Shown in pieces: positions 11,386-22,004 of a stretch of DNA of 64,000 bases. Source of the DNA: Orobanche coerulescens (taxonomy: Eukaryota > Streptophyta > Magnoliopsida > Lamiales > Orobanchaceae); assembly GCA_033398695.1 (NCBI GenBank), contig JAWKAU010000035.1, positions 434,001 to 498,000 on the forward strand, written 5' to 3'. The position numbers were made by a program, and so were the translations under genes. Position 1 is the first letter of the stretch. Each line of letters begins with the position of its first letter. Under the pieces are notes generated by a model. The model was given only the letters and a program-made list of their open reading frames with translations, was not told where the DNA came from and made no database searches.

Positions 11386-11672
11386 ATTTCCATGGCCGAG
11401 CCCATCGTCTGATGCTGATGCTGCAATACATTTGTCAGTGAAGCCAAAATGTAACAGCGAGCCATCTCATCAGACTTTTTCCATTTCCAGAATTCAGCCA
11501 ACTCTTCTGGAGTGGCATCCGTTTCTGGTTTCAAAGGGATCTCCTCAGTTAAAACAAATTTATGCCCCTCGGCAGTCAAGATAATATCAAGATTTCTTTT
11601 CCAGTGGGCAAAGTTAGTGCCATCAAGTTTGTTTTCTTTGAGAATAACAGCTAGTGGATTGAAAGACGTCTA
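11386..11672 (-). pseudogene. gag: Copia gag N-terminal fragment
   Basis: The minus strand encodes FNPLAVILKENKLDGTNFAH, then WKRNLDIILTAEGHKF and EFWKWKKSDEMARCYILASL. This is the plant copia gag N-terminal region (DUF4219/UBN2-type). It is open for about 95 codons and breaks off at the junction near 11385. Gag would form the particle shell. Only this end survives. Confidence 0.75.
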
Positions 11673-12323
11673 AGAATAAAATTAAAAACACCATTCATCA
11701 CATAATTTGACGCAAAATATATTGAAAAACCTTAAAACAATATATATGCAATCAACCAACACCTTGAAAAACCGCACATGCAAGTCGCAATAGTGTAATA
11801 TCCGTAACTTTCCATTTTTAACAGTTTCCATTTTTGGTGTATGGCTATTTTTATCGACTCGCTTATAACTGTTTCGACATTTTGAATCTACTTTGTTCTT
11901 GGAGTTTTTCCATTTGGACGAGTTTTGATGATGTTTTTACGTAATTTCATTTTATGACATGTTTTGCCGTATGAACATTCGATTCTCGTAAAACTCGTTC
12001 GTTTTCATTGTTTCTTAGTTTTTACAAGTTTGTATGGTTGAGTTGGTCATGTAGATATTTTCAGTTTGTAAATCCGACGTCGTTTCGTGATTTTCGGGCA
12101 CTTGGGCTATTTTTGTAATTTCCTAATAGTTTAGGGAATCTCATTTTCGTTGTCGTATTACGGACCCTCCGGTGGTCGGAATTGTGTTTTCTTTCAGCGC
12201 TTAACTCCGTCGTATTGTATATTTCGTGTTCGTGTTTATGGATTCTGTCCTTGTCGTGCGTTTTGAGTTTCGTACCTTCGACAGCAGCATTCTGGGCTGG
12301 GCAGTGCTGAACTGCTGTATTGA

Positions 12324-12480
12324 TAGTGCACGCTACTCTTTCTCCCTTGCATGCGCTACCGATGTGCGGTTAGCGTACGCTAACACGTTACTGTTAGCGT
12401 GCGCTAACGATTGTTATTTAGCTACTGGACTGTTTTAAGTCCCGTTAGCGCGCGCTACTTGTGTGAGTTAGCGTGCGCTA
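12324..12480 (+). promoter_or_regulatory. Palindrome array in LTR of element B
   Basis: Six copies of a 12-bp palindrome TAGCGYRCGCTA (some decayed) start at 12324, 12347, 12371, 12395, 12446 and 12469. The pitch is 23-24 bp, with one skipped position. The 3' LTR has the same array at 19307-19463 with fewer CpG losses. The TATA box lies 12 bp downstream. Confidence 0.8.
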
Positions 12481-12491
12481 ACTATGCAATT

Positions 12492-12499
12492 TATATAAG
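12492..12499 (+). promoter_or_regulatory. TATA box of element B LTR
   Basis: TATATAAG just after the palindrome array; repeated in the 3' LTR at about 19475-19482. Confidence 0.6.
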
Positions 12500-12674
12500 T
12501 CAGCGGGCAGTCCAGAAACAGCAGTTTTATTCTTTTCTCTTCGTTTTTTTCGACGTGCGACTTCAGAGGCGATTTCCACCGGTACTGGCCGGAGTTCTCT
12601 TCAAATTCCATCACCGTAGAGTCGTGTTAGCATATTATCATCAGCATAATCATCCTCCATCGTCCGAATTCAAG

Positions 12675-13453
12675 GTATCTTCATCTAGAACCCTAACTTG
12701 TCAATTTTGGGGGTTTTTCGGAATTCTAGGGATTAATTCCGAATTGTTCAATTATGTTACGTAATTTCTTACCGGTTGTTGTTATTGAGTGATTCTCAAT
12801 CCGTTTTCCTCGAATTAATCCGTGAATTGTTGATACGGGGAGATTTTGCGTAAACCCTCGCCCGTATCGATTGATCGTTTTTGTCATGAATTGTAATCGG
12901 GGATTATGGGTGTATTCCGAATGGTTATGTTGTCCGTTGGGACTGAACTATGTTGATCCTTCATTTAGGAACCGTCGTTTTCCACCCGGACCGTTCGTAG
13001 TCGTGTTTCACTTCCGTTTCTTCAAGAATGTCTCAAATGCAAGTACTTTACATTTGTTTACATTTTCTAGTATTTGAATTATGGCTGTGTTGTGGTTGTT
13101 GTGGATGGATATGTGTATGTTCACCTAGGGACGGTCCGACGGGGCCTCTAGGGATACGTATTGCCGTGAGTGTGCGTATCGCGAACTATGGTTAGCCACC
13201 CAGGGATGTCCGACGGGGCTCTGCGGGGTACGGAGGACGTGAGTCTCGTACCGACGGTTAACTTTGAATTGTAATTTGTTGGAGATAATGTGTTTTGTGA
13301 TTGTACATTGTAAATATTCCGGAATATAAAATGTTTTCTAAAATAATTTTGGCGCATATATTCATCGGATTAGAATGTAGTTCAAATGGATTGTACTTGC
13401 ACTAGCTGTTGTCGCTAACCCCTTAAATGGGGGAAATACTTTTTGTATTTCAG
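12675..13453 (+). other. Putative leader intron inside LTR of element B
   Basis: Donor TCAAG|GTATCTTC at 12675. The 3' end has a CTAAC branch-like site at 13415-13419, then TTTCAG|GTATCG at 13453. Equivalent sites occur at matching positions in element C, the solo LTR and (less clearly) element F. Confidence 0.45.
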
Positions 13454-13837
13454 GTATCGATCGTGGAGACAAACGAGCACTTGAGCCGTATGAGGATGAT
13501 GGGCAAGCATGATACTGTTCAGTAGACATTTGTTGGTGTTTAGTTCTGTCACTTATTTTTTTTTGATGTTTTTTTTTGGGGTTTCTGTATTATAAAACTG
13601 GTTTAAGTACTCGAGTACTTTCTTTTTAAAATTGTTAATGTTGTGCTCCCGTTTTGGGAAATGGATTGATGTTGGATTCTATTTGTCGGGTTGTAGTCTT
13701 TTATTTGAATTGTCGTTTTATTGATGATTGTTTGTCGTTGGCGAATGTCTTGTTGGTACGTTAGCCTGGTGAATTCCACAGTATGGGGTCCACGGCGCTG
13801 TAATATGCCCTGAATGTCTTGGGGGTGTTACAGAATA

Positions 13838-13849
13838 TGGTATTAGAGC
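13838..13849 (+). other. Primer binding site of element B
   Basis: TGGTATTAGAGC lies 5 nt after the LTR and resembles the complement of the initiator-Met tRNA 3' end (TGGTATCAGAGC), with one mismatch. Confidence 0.85.
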
Positions 13850-13950
13850 TTAGGTTTATGGATACCTAGGCTGTCGCTTATTTGGGTCTAGTCGAGTGTC
13901 GTTTTTGAACAGTATCACTGTCATGCCATCATCTCAGTACGCTGGTGCTC

Positions 13951-14054
13951 GTAAGTTTTTCCTAACTTGACTTGTTTCACTGTTCTGTTCTATTCCTGTC
14001 TTAGTATCTTGTTACGTTTTGCGTTTGAGTTGTACTTACCCGTTACTTCTTCAG
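13951..14054 (+). other. Putative intron just before gag (element B)
   Basis: GTAAGT donor at 13951 and a pyrimidine-rich CTTCAG acceptor ending at 14054, directly before the arginine/glycine-rich gag start. Element C has the same arrangement at 33288-33398. Confidence 0.45.
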
Positions 14055-14055
14055 A

Positions 14056-17000
14056 ATTCCTGCTGGTAGAGGACGTGGACGCGGTCGCGGACGCGGTAGG
14101 GGACGTGGCGCAGCCGGTGGGGCGGCCATGTTCGATCACTCGGGAACTGATTCGGCGATGCCTTCTTTGTCGAACAGTGTTCCCCTTAGTTCCGGAGGTC
14201 AGCAGGACCAGTCTGCTAGCTCCGGTAATGCACACGAGAATGTTGGAGTGGCCAACATTTTGCAACAAGTAGCGAACCAGATGACGCTACTGACTCAGGC
14301 CGTTCTATTCGGCTAAGCTAATGCCAACCCGGTTCCGCTTACTGGATCCGGCAATGATAAGTTACTTCAGGACGTGATTCGTATGCGTCCTCCGCAGTTT
14401 GATGGTGCTTCCGACCCCGCTGGTTGGGAGAATTGGCTATTCGAGATGGAGAAAGTATTTGAGGCTCCTAATTGTTCTGAGGAGAGGAAAGTACCCATTG
14501 CTCAGTACTTCCTCACCAAGGAGGCAGCAACGTGGTGGCAAGCGGTGAGACCGCGCGACCGGGCAGCTACGTGGGCAGAGTTTCGGGATCTGATGGAAGA
14601 TGAATTCTGTCCATGGCCAGTGAAAGAGGGGAGGATCCGAGCCTTCTTTGAGGCTAAGCCCCAAGATGTTCCTATTTCTCAAGCTATCAAATACTACAAT
14701 CAACAGATGCATTATGTGAGAAACCAAGTCCGAGATGAGCTTGATAAGATCCGCCACTTTGATATGCGGATGAAACCGAGGGTGCGCCACTACATGGCTG
14801 GTCTGGGGTGCACGACTTTGAAAGAGTATCAGAATAAAGCGATGTCTTACGAGATGTCGTCATGGCGCAGAGACGGCACTGAAGGAAAGAAGCGAAGACC
14901 TCCGGCCACGGGAGGCAAGTCAGGAGGGTATCCGAAGGCTCAGTCTGGTTCGCGAGTCTTCGGGAGTCAGTCACCATCAGTTGGTCGAGTAAACGGTTCT
15001 AGGTCTGCTCCTGCTGGTTCCGTTCGTGGTCCTACGTGCTTCAACTGTAGTCGACCGGGCCACATGATGAGTGAGTGTGATAGGCCTCCGATTCAGTGTC
15101 TTGCTTGTGGTCGGATGGGTCATCGTGCTAAGTTTTGTATGGATACAGCTCGGGCTCCAGTTACTCAGATATCATCCCCAGGTGCGGGAGAGCCGAGTGT
15201 GAATAAGGCACCGACAGTTCCTCAACCGCAGCAGAGTTTTGGTAGAGGTCGAGGACGTGGGCAGCCTTCTAGAGGGGGAGCTTCTAGTGAGGGGTCTGTT
15301 CTGCCCCGAGTGTACAAGATGAGACGAGCAGGAGATCCTGACGCGACGGTGGCTACAGGTACCGTCCACATCCTTGATCATCCTGTTTCTGTATTGTTCG
15401 ATTCTGGTGCTACGCATTCTTTTATATCTATGGATTGTGTGCGTCGTCTGCATGTTGATTGCCTAGTTGCTTGTGAGCCTTTTGTTGTTAAACTTCCTAG
15501 TGGGGATAGCATCGTGGGGAATCGTGAGGTTAGAGATTTTCCAGTGAGTATCGCGGGGAGGGTTTGGCCTTCTAATCTGATCGCAGTAGATATTATAGAT
15601 GAAGATTTGATTCTTGGTGAGGATTGGCTGGACCGTCATGGGACGATCATGAATTATAGAACAAGGACTGTTTCGATGGTAGCCTCTGATGGTACTGAGC
15701 ATTCTTTCGTGGGGCATAAGCGGAGTAGCCAAAGACTCTTGATTAGCGCCTTGAGGGCGGTGAGGCTTCTTCGGGGAGGTTGCACGGGTTATTGGTGTTA
15801 CGCTTTGAGATCGGAAGAAGGGGGAGTCGAACTCTCGTCTATTCCGGCAGTGTGTGAGTATCCTGATGTCTTTCCAAACGAGTTGCCGGGTTTGCCGCCG
15901 GACCGAGAAGTTGAGTTTACCGTCGATTTAGAGCCGGGTGCAGCACCAATCTCTAAGACGCCATACCGTATGGTGCCCGCCGAGATGCTGGAGCTGAAGA
16001 AATAGTTGGGAGAGTTGCTAGACATGGGATATATTCGACCGAGCGCTTCGCCTTGGGGCGTACCGGTCCTATTTGTAAAGAAGAAGGATGGGTCACTTCG
16101 TCTGTGTATCGACTACCGAGAGTTGAACAAAGTGACCATCAAAAACAAGTATCCGCTCCCGAGGATTGATGACTTGTTTGATCAGTTGCAAGGGGCAACT
16201 GTGTTTTCGAAGATTGATTTGAGATCAGGGTATTATCAGCTCCGAGTGAAAGATACCGATATTCCGAAGACGGCCTTTCGGACGAGATACGGTCACTACG
16301 AGTTTGTGGTTATGCCTTTTGGGCTAACCAACGCCCCAGTCGTGTTCATGCAGCTTATGAACAAAGTCTTTATCGAATACCTCGATAAGTGCGTAGTCGT
16401 TTTTATCGACAACATCCTGATTTACTCGAGGAGCGAGGAAGAGCACGCCCGTCCTTTGCATATCGTGTTAGATATTTTGAGAACTCGGCATCTTTTTGCG
16501 AAGTTCTCAAAGTGTGAGTTTTGGTTACGGGAGGTTATGTTTCTCGGTCATGTAATCTCGGCCGAGGGTGTTCGTGTGGACCCACATAAGGTAGAGGCAG
16601 TGTTGGATTGGGCGCCGCCCAAGAACGTGAAGGAGGTCCGCAGTTTTCTGGGATTGGCCGGGTATTACCGTAGATTCGTCGAGGGGTTCTCTAAGCTCGC
16701 TCGACCGTTGACTTAGTTGTTACAGAAGTCAGACAAGTTTGTGTGGACCGACGAGAGGCAGAATAGTTTCGAGGAGTTGAAGAAGCGATTGACGACCGCT
16801 CCTGTTTTGGCCTTACCAAGTGGTAATGAGGGTTTCTCAGTTTTTAGTGATGTTTCGGGCCAAGGGCTCGGATGTGTACTTATGCAGCACGGGAGGACGA
16901 TTGCCTATGCTTCCCGTCAGTTGAAACCATATGAATTGAACTACCCTACGCACGATCTTGAGTTGGCCGCAGTCGTATTTGCATTGAAGATCTGGCGTCA

Positions 17001-18741
17001 TTACTTGTATGGATCGTCGTGTCAGATTTTCACCGATCACAACAGCCTAAGGTACATATTCACCCAGAAAGAGCTTAATATGAGACAGAGGAGATGGTTG
17101 GAGTTGATTAAGGATTACGATCTCGAGATCCTTTATTATCCGGGCAAGGCTAATGTGGTAGCAGATGCCTTGAGCCAAAAATCGGTATCTCTTCGGGCGC
17201 TTGAGTTACTCACGGCCCAGTCGGGACTTCAACGAGAGTTTATGAAGTTGAGCATTGAGGTTGTGCTGCCAGAGAGTTCCGGGCAGTTGCGTACTCTTGA
17301 GATTTCTTCATCTATGGTCAATGACATTAAATCGGGACAGTTGGAGGACCCGATGTTTATTCAGATTCGAGAGAGTGTAGGGAAGGGGAAAGCCCCGAGA
17401 TTCGTTATTCATGAGGACGGAGTGTTGAGATTCCGAGGTCGGTTGTGTGTTCCGAACGACTCGGAATTGAGACAGAATATTATGCGAGAGGCTCATGCGT
17501 CACCTTACTCAGTCCATCCAGGCTCGAGTAAAATGTATAAAGATTTAAGAAAGAATTTATGGTGGAACGACATGAAGAAGGAGGTAGTTCAGTTTGTGGC
17601 TAAGTGTTTGACTTGTCAGCAAGTCAAGATTGAGCATCAGCGGCCAGCCGGGTTGTTGAAACCACTTCCCATCCCGGAGTGGAAGTGGGAGGATATCTCT
17701 ATGGATTTTGTCACGGGTTTGCCGAGGACGAAGACTGGTATGAATATGGTGTGGGTGATTGTAGACCGACTGACTAAGTCGGCGCATTTTCTGGGCATCA
17801 AGGACACTTGGGGTCCAGAAAAGTTGGCTCGTATTTTTATCGCTCAGATAGTGAGACTTCATGGTACACCGAGGACCATTATTTCAGACAGAGATGGCCG
17901 ATTTGTATCGCATTTTTGGCAAGCGGTACATAAGGCATTGGGGACACAGTTATGTTTGAGCACTTCATTCCATCCCCAGACCGATGGTCAGTCCAAACGT
18001 ACCATTCAGACGTTCGAGGATTTGTTGCGCGCGTGTGCGTTAGATTGGAGTAGTGACTGGGAGGAACATCTGGCTTTGATTGAGTTTACTTATAATAATA
18101 GCTGGCACGCGTCGATTAAGATGGCACCATATGAGGCATTTTATGGCCGATGTTGCCGATCACCGATATGTTGGGATGAGCCGTCCGATTTGGTTGGCAC
18201 CGAGCCGGACCTTGTGTTGGAGACGAGGGAGAAAGTTGAATTGATTAGAAAGTGAATGTTGGCTGCTCAGAGTCAACAAAAGTCTTATGCGGATGTTAGG
18301 CGTCGACCCTTGGAGTTTGAGGTGGGAGATCATGTTCTGTTGAGAGTGTCTCCGACGAAGGGAGTTTTCCGTTTTGGGAACAAGGGAAAACTCAGCCCGA
18401 GATATATTGGACCTTTCGAGATATTGGAGAAAGTGGGCGAGTTAGCGTACCGTTTGGCTTTGCCTCCGTCGTTGAGTCATGTGCATAGCGTATTTCACAT
18501 TTTCCAGTTGAGGAAGTACGTTCCGGACCCGTCCCACATTGATTTTGGAGACGTGGAGATCGAGAAAGATGTTACGTTTGAGGAGAGGCCCGTCAGAATT
18601 TTAGAGCGTCGAGACAAGCAGTTAAGGCACAAAACCATTCCTTTGGTTAAGGTGCAATGGTCGAGGCACGGAGTAGAAGAAGCGACGTGGGAGTTAGAGG
18701 AGGATATGCGTTCGAGGCATCCCGAACTTTTTGATTCTTAA
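14056..18741 (+). pseudogene. gag-pol: Element B gag-pol polyprotein, one frame with four stops
   Basis: A single frame runs from 14056 to 18741 with no frameshift and four stops: TAA 14314-14316, TAG 16003-16005, TAG 16714-16716 and TGA 18253-18255. In order: an RG-rich N-terminus; gag; two CCHC knuckles (CFNCSRPGHMMSEC, CLACGRMGHRAKFC, about 15037-15140); protease with [12 protein letters not shown] (about 15393); RT; RNase H (VFSDVS, FTDHNS); integrase with an HHCC domain (about 17510-17640) and core; and a C-terminal chromodomain (about 18540-18740). RT motif 5 reads FIDN (16402-16413) instead of FIDD. The integrase third acidic residue is Lys (QSKRTIQ, codon 17995-17997). The chromodomain would direct integration to heterochromatin. 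The expected ATG before the RG region is absent (ATT at 14056). Confidence 0.9.
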
Positions 18742-18761
18742 GTTTCGGGACGAAACTTTAT

Positions 18762-18776
18762 TTTAGAGGGGGAGAA
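18762..18776 (+). other. Polypurine tract of element B
   Basis: TTTTAGAGGGGGAGAA directly precedes the 3' LTR start at 18777. Confidence 0.8.
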
Positions 18777-20804
18777 TGTAATATCCGTAACTTTCCATTT
18801 TTAGCAGTTTCCATTTTTGGTGTATGGCTATTTTTATCGACTCGCTTATAACCGTTTCGACATTTTGAATCTACTTTGTTCTTGGAGTTTTTCCATTTGG
18901 ACGAGTTTTGATGATGTTTTCACGTAATTTCATTTTATGACATGTTTTGCCATATGAACGTTCGATTCTCCTAAAACTCGTTCGTTTTCGTTGTTTCTTG
19001 GTTTGTACAAGTTAGTATGGTTGAGTTGGTCATGTGGAGATTTTCATTTTGTAAATCCGACGTCGTTTCGTGATTTTCGGGCACTTGGGCCATTTTTGTG
19101 ATTTCTTAATAGTTTAGGGAATCTCATTTTCGTTGTCGTACTACGGACCCTCCAGTGGTCGGAATTGTGTTTTCTTTCAGCGCTTAACTCCGTTGTATTG
19201 TATATTTCGTGTTCGTGTTTCTGGATTCTGGCATTGTCGTGCGTTTTGAGTTTCGTACCTTCGACAGCAGCATTCTGGGCTGGGCAGTGCTGAACTACTG
19301 TATTGATAGCGCACGCTACTCTTTCTCCCTTGCGTGCGCTAACGATGTGCGGTTAGCGTACGCTAACACGTTACTGTTAGCGTGCGCTAACGATTGTTAT
19401 TTCGCTACTGGACTGTTTTAAGTCCCGTTAGCGCGCGCTACTTGTGTCAGTTAGCGTGCGCTAACTATGCAATTTATATAAGTCAAGGCAAGATGCAAAG
19501 CAGTTTTATTCTTTTCTCTTCGTTTTCTTCGACGTGCGACTTCAGAGGCGATTTCCACCGGTACTGTCCAGAGTTCTCTTCAAATTCCATCACCGTAGAG
19601 TCGTGTTAGCATATTATCATTAGCATAATCATCCTCCATCGTCCGAATTCAAGGTATCTTCATCTAGAACCCTAACTTGTCAATTTTGGGGGGTTTTCGG
19701 GATTCTAGGGATTAATTCCGAATTGTTCAATTATGTTACGTAATTTCTTACCGGTTGTTGTTATTGAGTGATTCTCAATCCGTTTTCCTCGAATTAATCC
19801 GTGAATTGTTGATACGGGGAGATTTTGCGTAAACCCTCGCCCGTATCGATTGATCGTTTTTGTCATGAATTGTAATCGGGGATTATGGGTGTATTCCGAA
19901 TGGTTATTGTTGTCCGTTGGGACTGAACTATGTTGATCCTTCGTTTAGGAACCGTCGTTTTCCACCCGGACCGTTCGTAGTCGTGTTTCACTTCCGTTTC
20001 TTCAAGAATGTCTCAAAGGCAAGTACTTTACATTTGTTTACATGTTCTAGTATTTGAATTATGGTTGTGTTGTGGTTGTTGTGGATGGATATGTGTATGT
20101 TCACCTAGGGACGGTCCGACGGGGCCTCTAGGGATACGTATTGCCGTGAGTGTGCGTATCGCGAACTATGGTTAGCCACCCAGGGATGTCCGACGGGGCT
20201 CTGCGGGGTACGGAGGACGTGAGTCTCGTACCGACGGTTAACTTTGAATTGTGATTTGTTGGAGATAATGTGTTTTGTGATTGTACATTGTAAATATTCT
20301 GGAATATAAAATGATTTTGGCGCATATATTCATCTGATTAGAATGTAGTTCAAATGGATTGTACTTGCACTAGCTGTTGTCGCTAACCCCTTAAATGGGG
20401 GAAATACTTTTTGTATTTCAGGTATCGATCGTGGGGACAAACGAGCACTTGAGCCGTATGAGGATGATGGGTAAGCATGATACTGTTCAGTAGACATTTG
20501 TTGGTGTTTAGTTCTGTCACTTATTTTTCTTTTTTTGATGTTTTTTTTTGGGGTTTCTGTATTATAAAACTGGTTTAAGTACTCGAGTACTTTCTTTTCA
20601 AAATTGTTAATGTTGTGTTCCCGTTTTGAGAAATGGATTGATGTTGGATTCTATTTGTCGGGTTGTAGTCTTTTATTTGAATTGTCATTTTATTGATGAT
20701 TGTTTGTCGTTGGCGAATGTCTTGTTGGTACGTTAGCCTGGTGAATTCCACAGTGTGGGGTCCACGGCGCTGCAATATGCCCTGAATGTCTTAGGGGTGT
20801 TACA
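18777..20804 (+). repeat. 3' LTR of element B
   Basis: 2028 bp copy of the 5' LTR; palindromes at 19307-19463, TATA near 19475, leader hairpin near 20387-20400. Followed by the AATAG duplication. Confidence 0.92.
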
Positions 20805-21986
20805 AATAGTGTGGACGTTTACACGTACATTTTTAAGTAGATTTTAACATCTTTAATTTTACTATCTAGCCAAGATAAATTTTGACAAGTAAAATTAATA
20901 GTTGGTTCCTCTTGGCCATGTATTTAATTAACATAGACTCCGATGGGGAGCTTATTAATCAATACACCTAAGTGAACACCATAATTTAACAAACCTTAGA
21001 ATATCATTTAATGATAATAGTCTTACAGATGGAGAGGTCCTTTTATAAAAAATAATATTCACTTTTTTATTATCAAATTTGAAGTTTAAAACCAGTGAGC
21101 CAATAATTAGCACATCTGATATGGAGGAAGACTCTAATGTCAAAACGCGTGCTAATTATTTCACAATTTAAACCAATTATGGAGGCCAATTTGATTTTGA
21201 ATCATCAATTTAAAATCACTTAGTTATTTTGAAAAATTAAGGTTTTTAATTTTCTCGTCCTAACATGCAAGGAAACATATCACGCATACATCCATACATA
21301 ACATACATCAAAACAATAAAAACCAACAAATAATAAAATTGGATAATTAAATCCAATTATCATGGCTTTTATTCCTCGTTTTGAATAACGAGAAAATCTT
21401 CGGCTCGTTTGCTCCCACTACCTCAAGTATCTCGCGGAAAAACGAATCGAACGACCCGAACCGGACAACTTGACCCGCTGGCCGCTGCCCGACCTGCTGC
21501 CCACTGCCCGACTTGCTACCCGAACTGCCCGACCCGCTGCCCGAGCTGGCCGACCTGCACGAGCTGCCCGACTTCCCGAGTTGGGCTGCTTGCCGAGTGA
21601 TGATCGGCTCCCTACTGGTCTCAGTCGGTTCGTCAGATCGGGACTCCTCTTCGCGCTGGACTTCTTTCTCTTTCGTACTTCGTGTGTTCCAATTCGATTA
21701 CAATTTTATTCAAAATAAAATATATCGAATTTACATCAAATTACAAGAAAAATGAATCATATTCTACCCGTGTATTTTCTCACGGGAAAAACTTATACAT
21801 GCCTCAAAACCGGGCCAAAGTACCAAAACGCGTAAATAAATAAAAAATATCACATAACCATGATAATTGTATCATTTTTTCCTGTAAGACAAATTCTAGC
21901 AAAATATTCCAAGAAATCATACTATATGAATATTTAATTGCTATTATATTAATCACCAAATTAATTAAATTGAACAGAACCTAAAG
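20805..21986 (-). other. Copia 5' leader with a GC-rich repeat block
   Basis: The minus-strand leader between PBS and gag is mostly AT-rich with no convincing gene. A GC-rich block at about 21470-21600 is made of degenerate repeats of CCCGA(C/A)CTGCTG-like units. It opens ORFs in several frames through composition alone. Confidence 0.5.
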
Positions 21987-22001
21987 ACCGGCTCCGATAC
22001 C
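21987..22001 (-). other. Primer binding site of the copia element
   Basis: The minus strand reads TGGTATCGGAGCCGG a few nt inside the LTR end, resembling an initiator-Met tRNA complement. Confidence 0.75.
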
Positions 22002-22004
22002 AAT

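Larger units (their letters stand above)
11794..13832 (+). repeat. 5' LTR of element B
   Basis: 2039 bp, TG...CA. It contains six palindromic motifs at 12324-12480, a TATA box at 12492-12499 (TTATATAAG), a likely leader intron (12675-13453), two GTCCGACGGGG repeats at about 13130-13230 and a CCCC-loop-GGGG hairpin at 13419-13432. Confidence 0.92.
11794..20804 (+). mobile_element. Element B: complete Tekay-like chromovirus
   Basis: Two LTRs (11794-13832 and 18777-20804) start TGTAATATCC and end TGTTACA. A PBS follows the first and a PPT precedes the second. A 5-bp target duplication AATAG flanks the whole (11789-11793 and 20805-20809). The interior has gag-protease-RT-RNase H-integrase-chromodomain. 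The LTRs differ at scattered bases and small indels (a few percent by eye), so insertion is not very recent. Confidence 0.93.

Noticed and set aside
13838..13849. tRNA-like matches at PBS sites (also 33164, 59123, 21987)
   Set aside because: Short primer-binding sites only, not tRNA genes; no cloverleaf.
21409..21755. Overlapping Pro/Arg/Ala-rich open frames
   Set aside because: They come from the GC-rich tandem block in the copia leader; open in several frames through composition.
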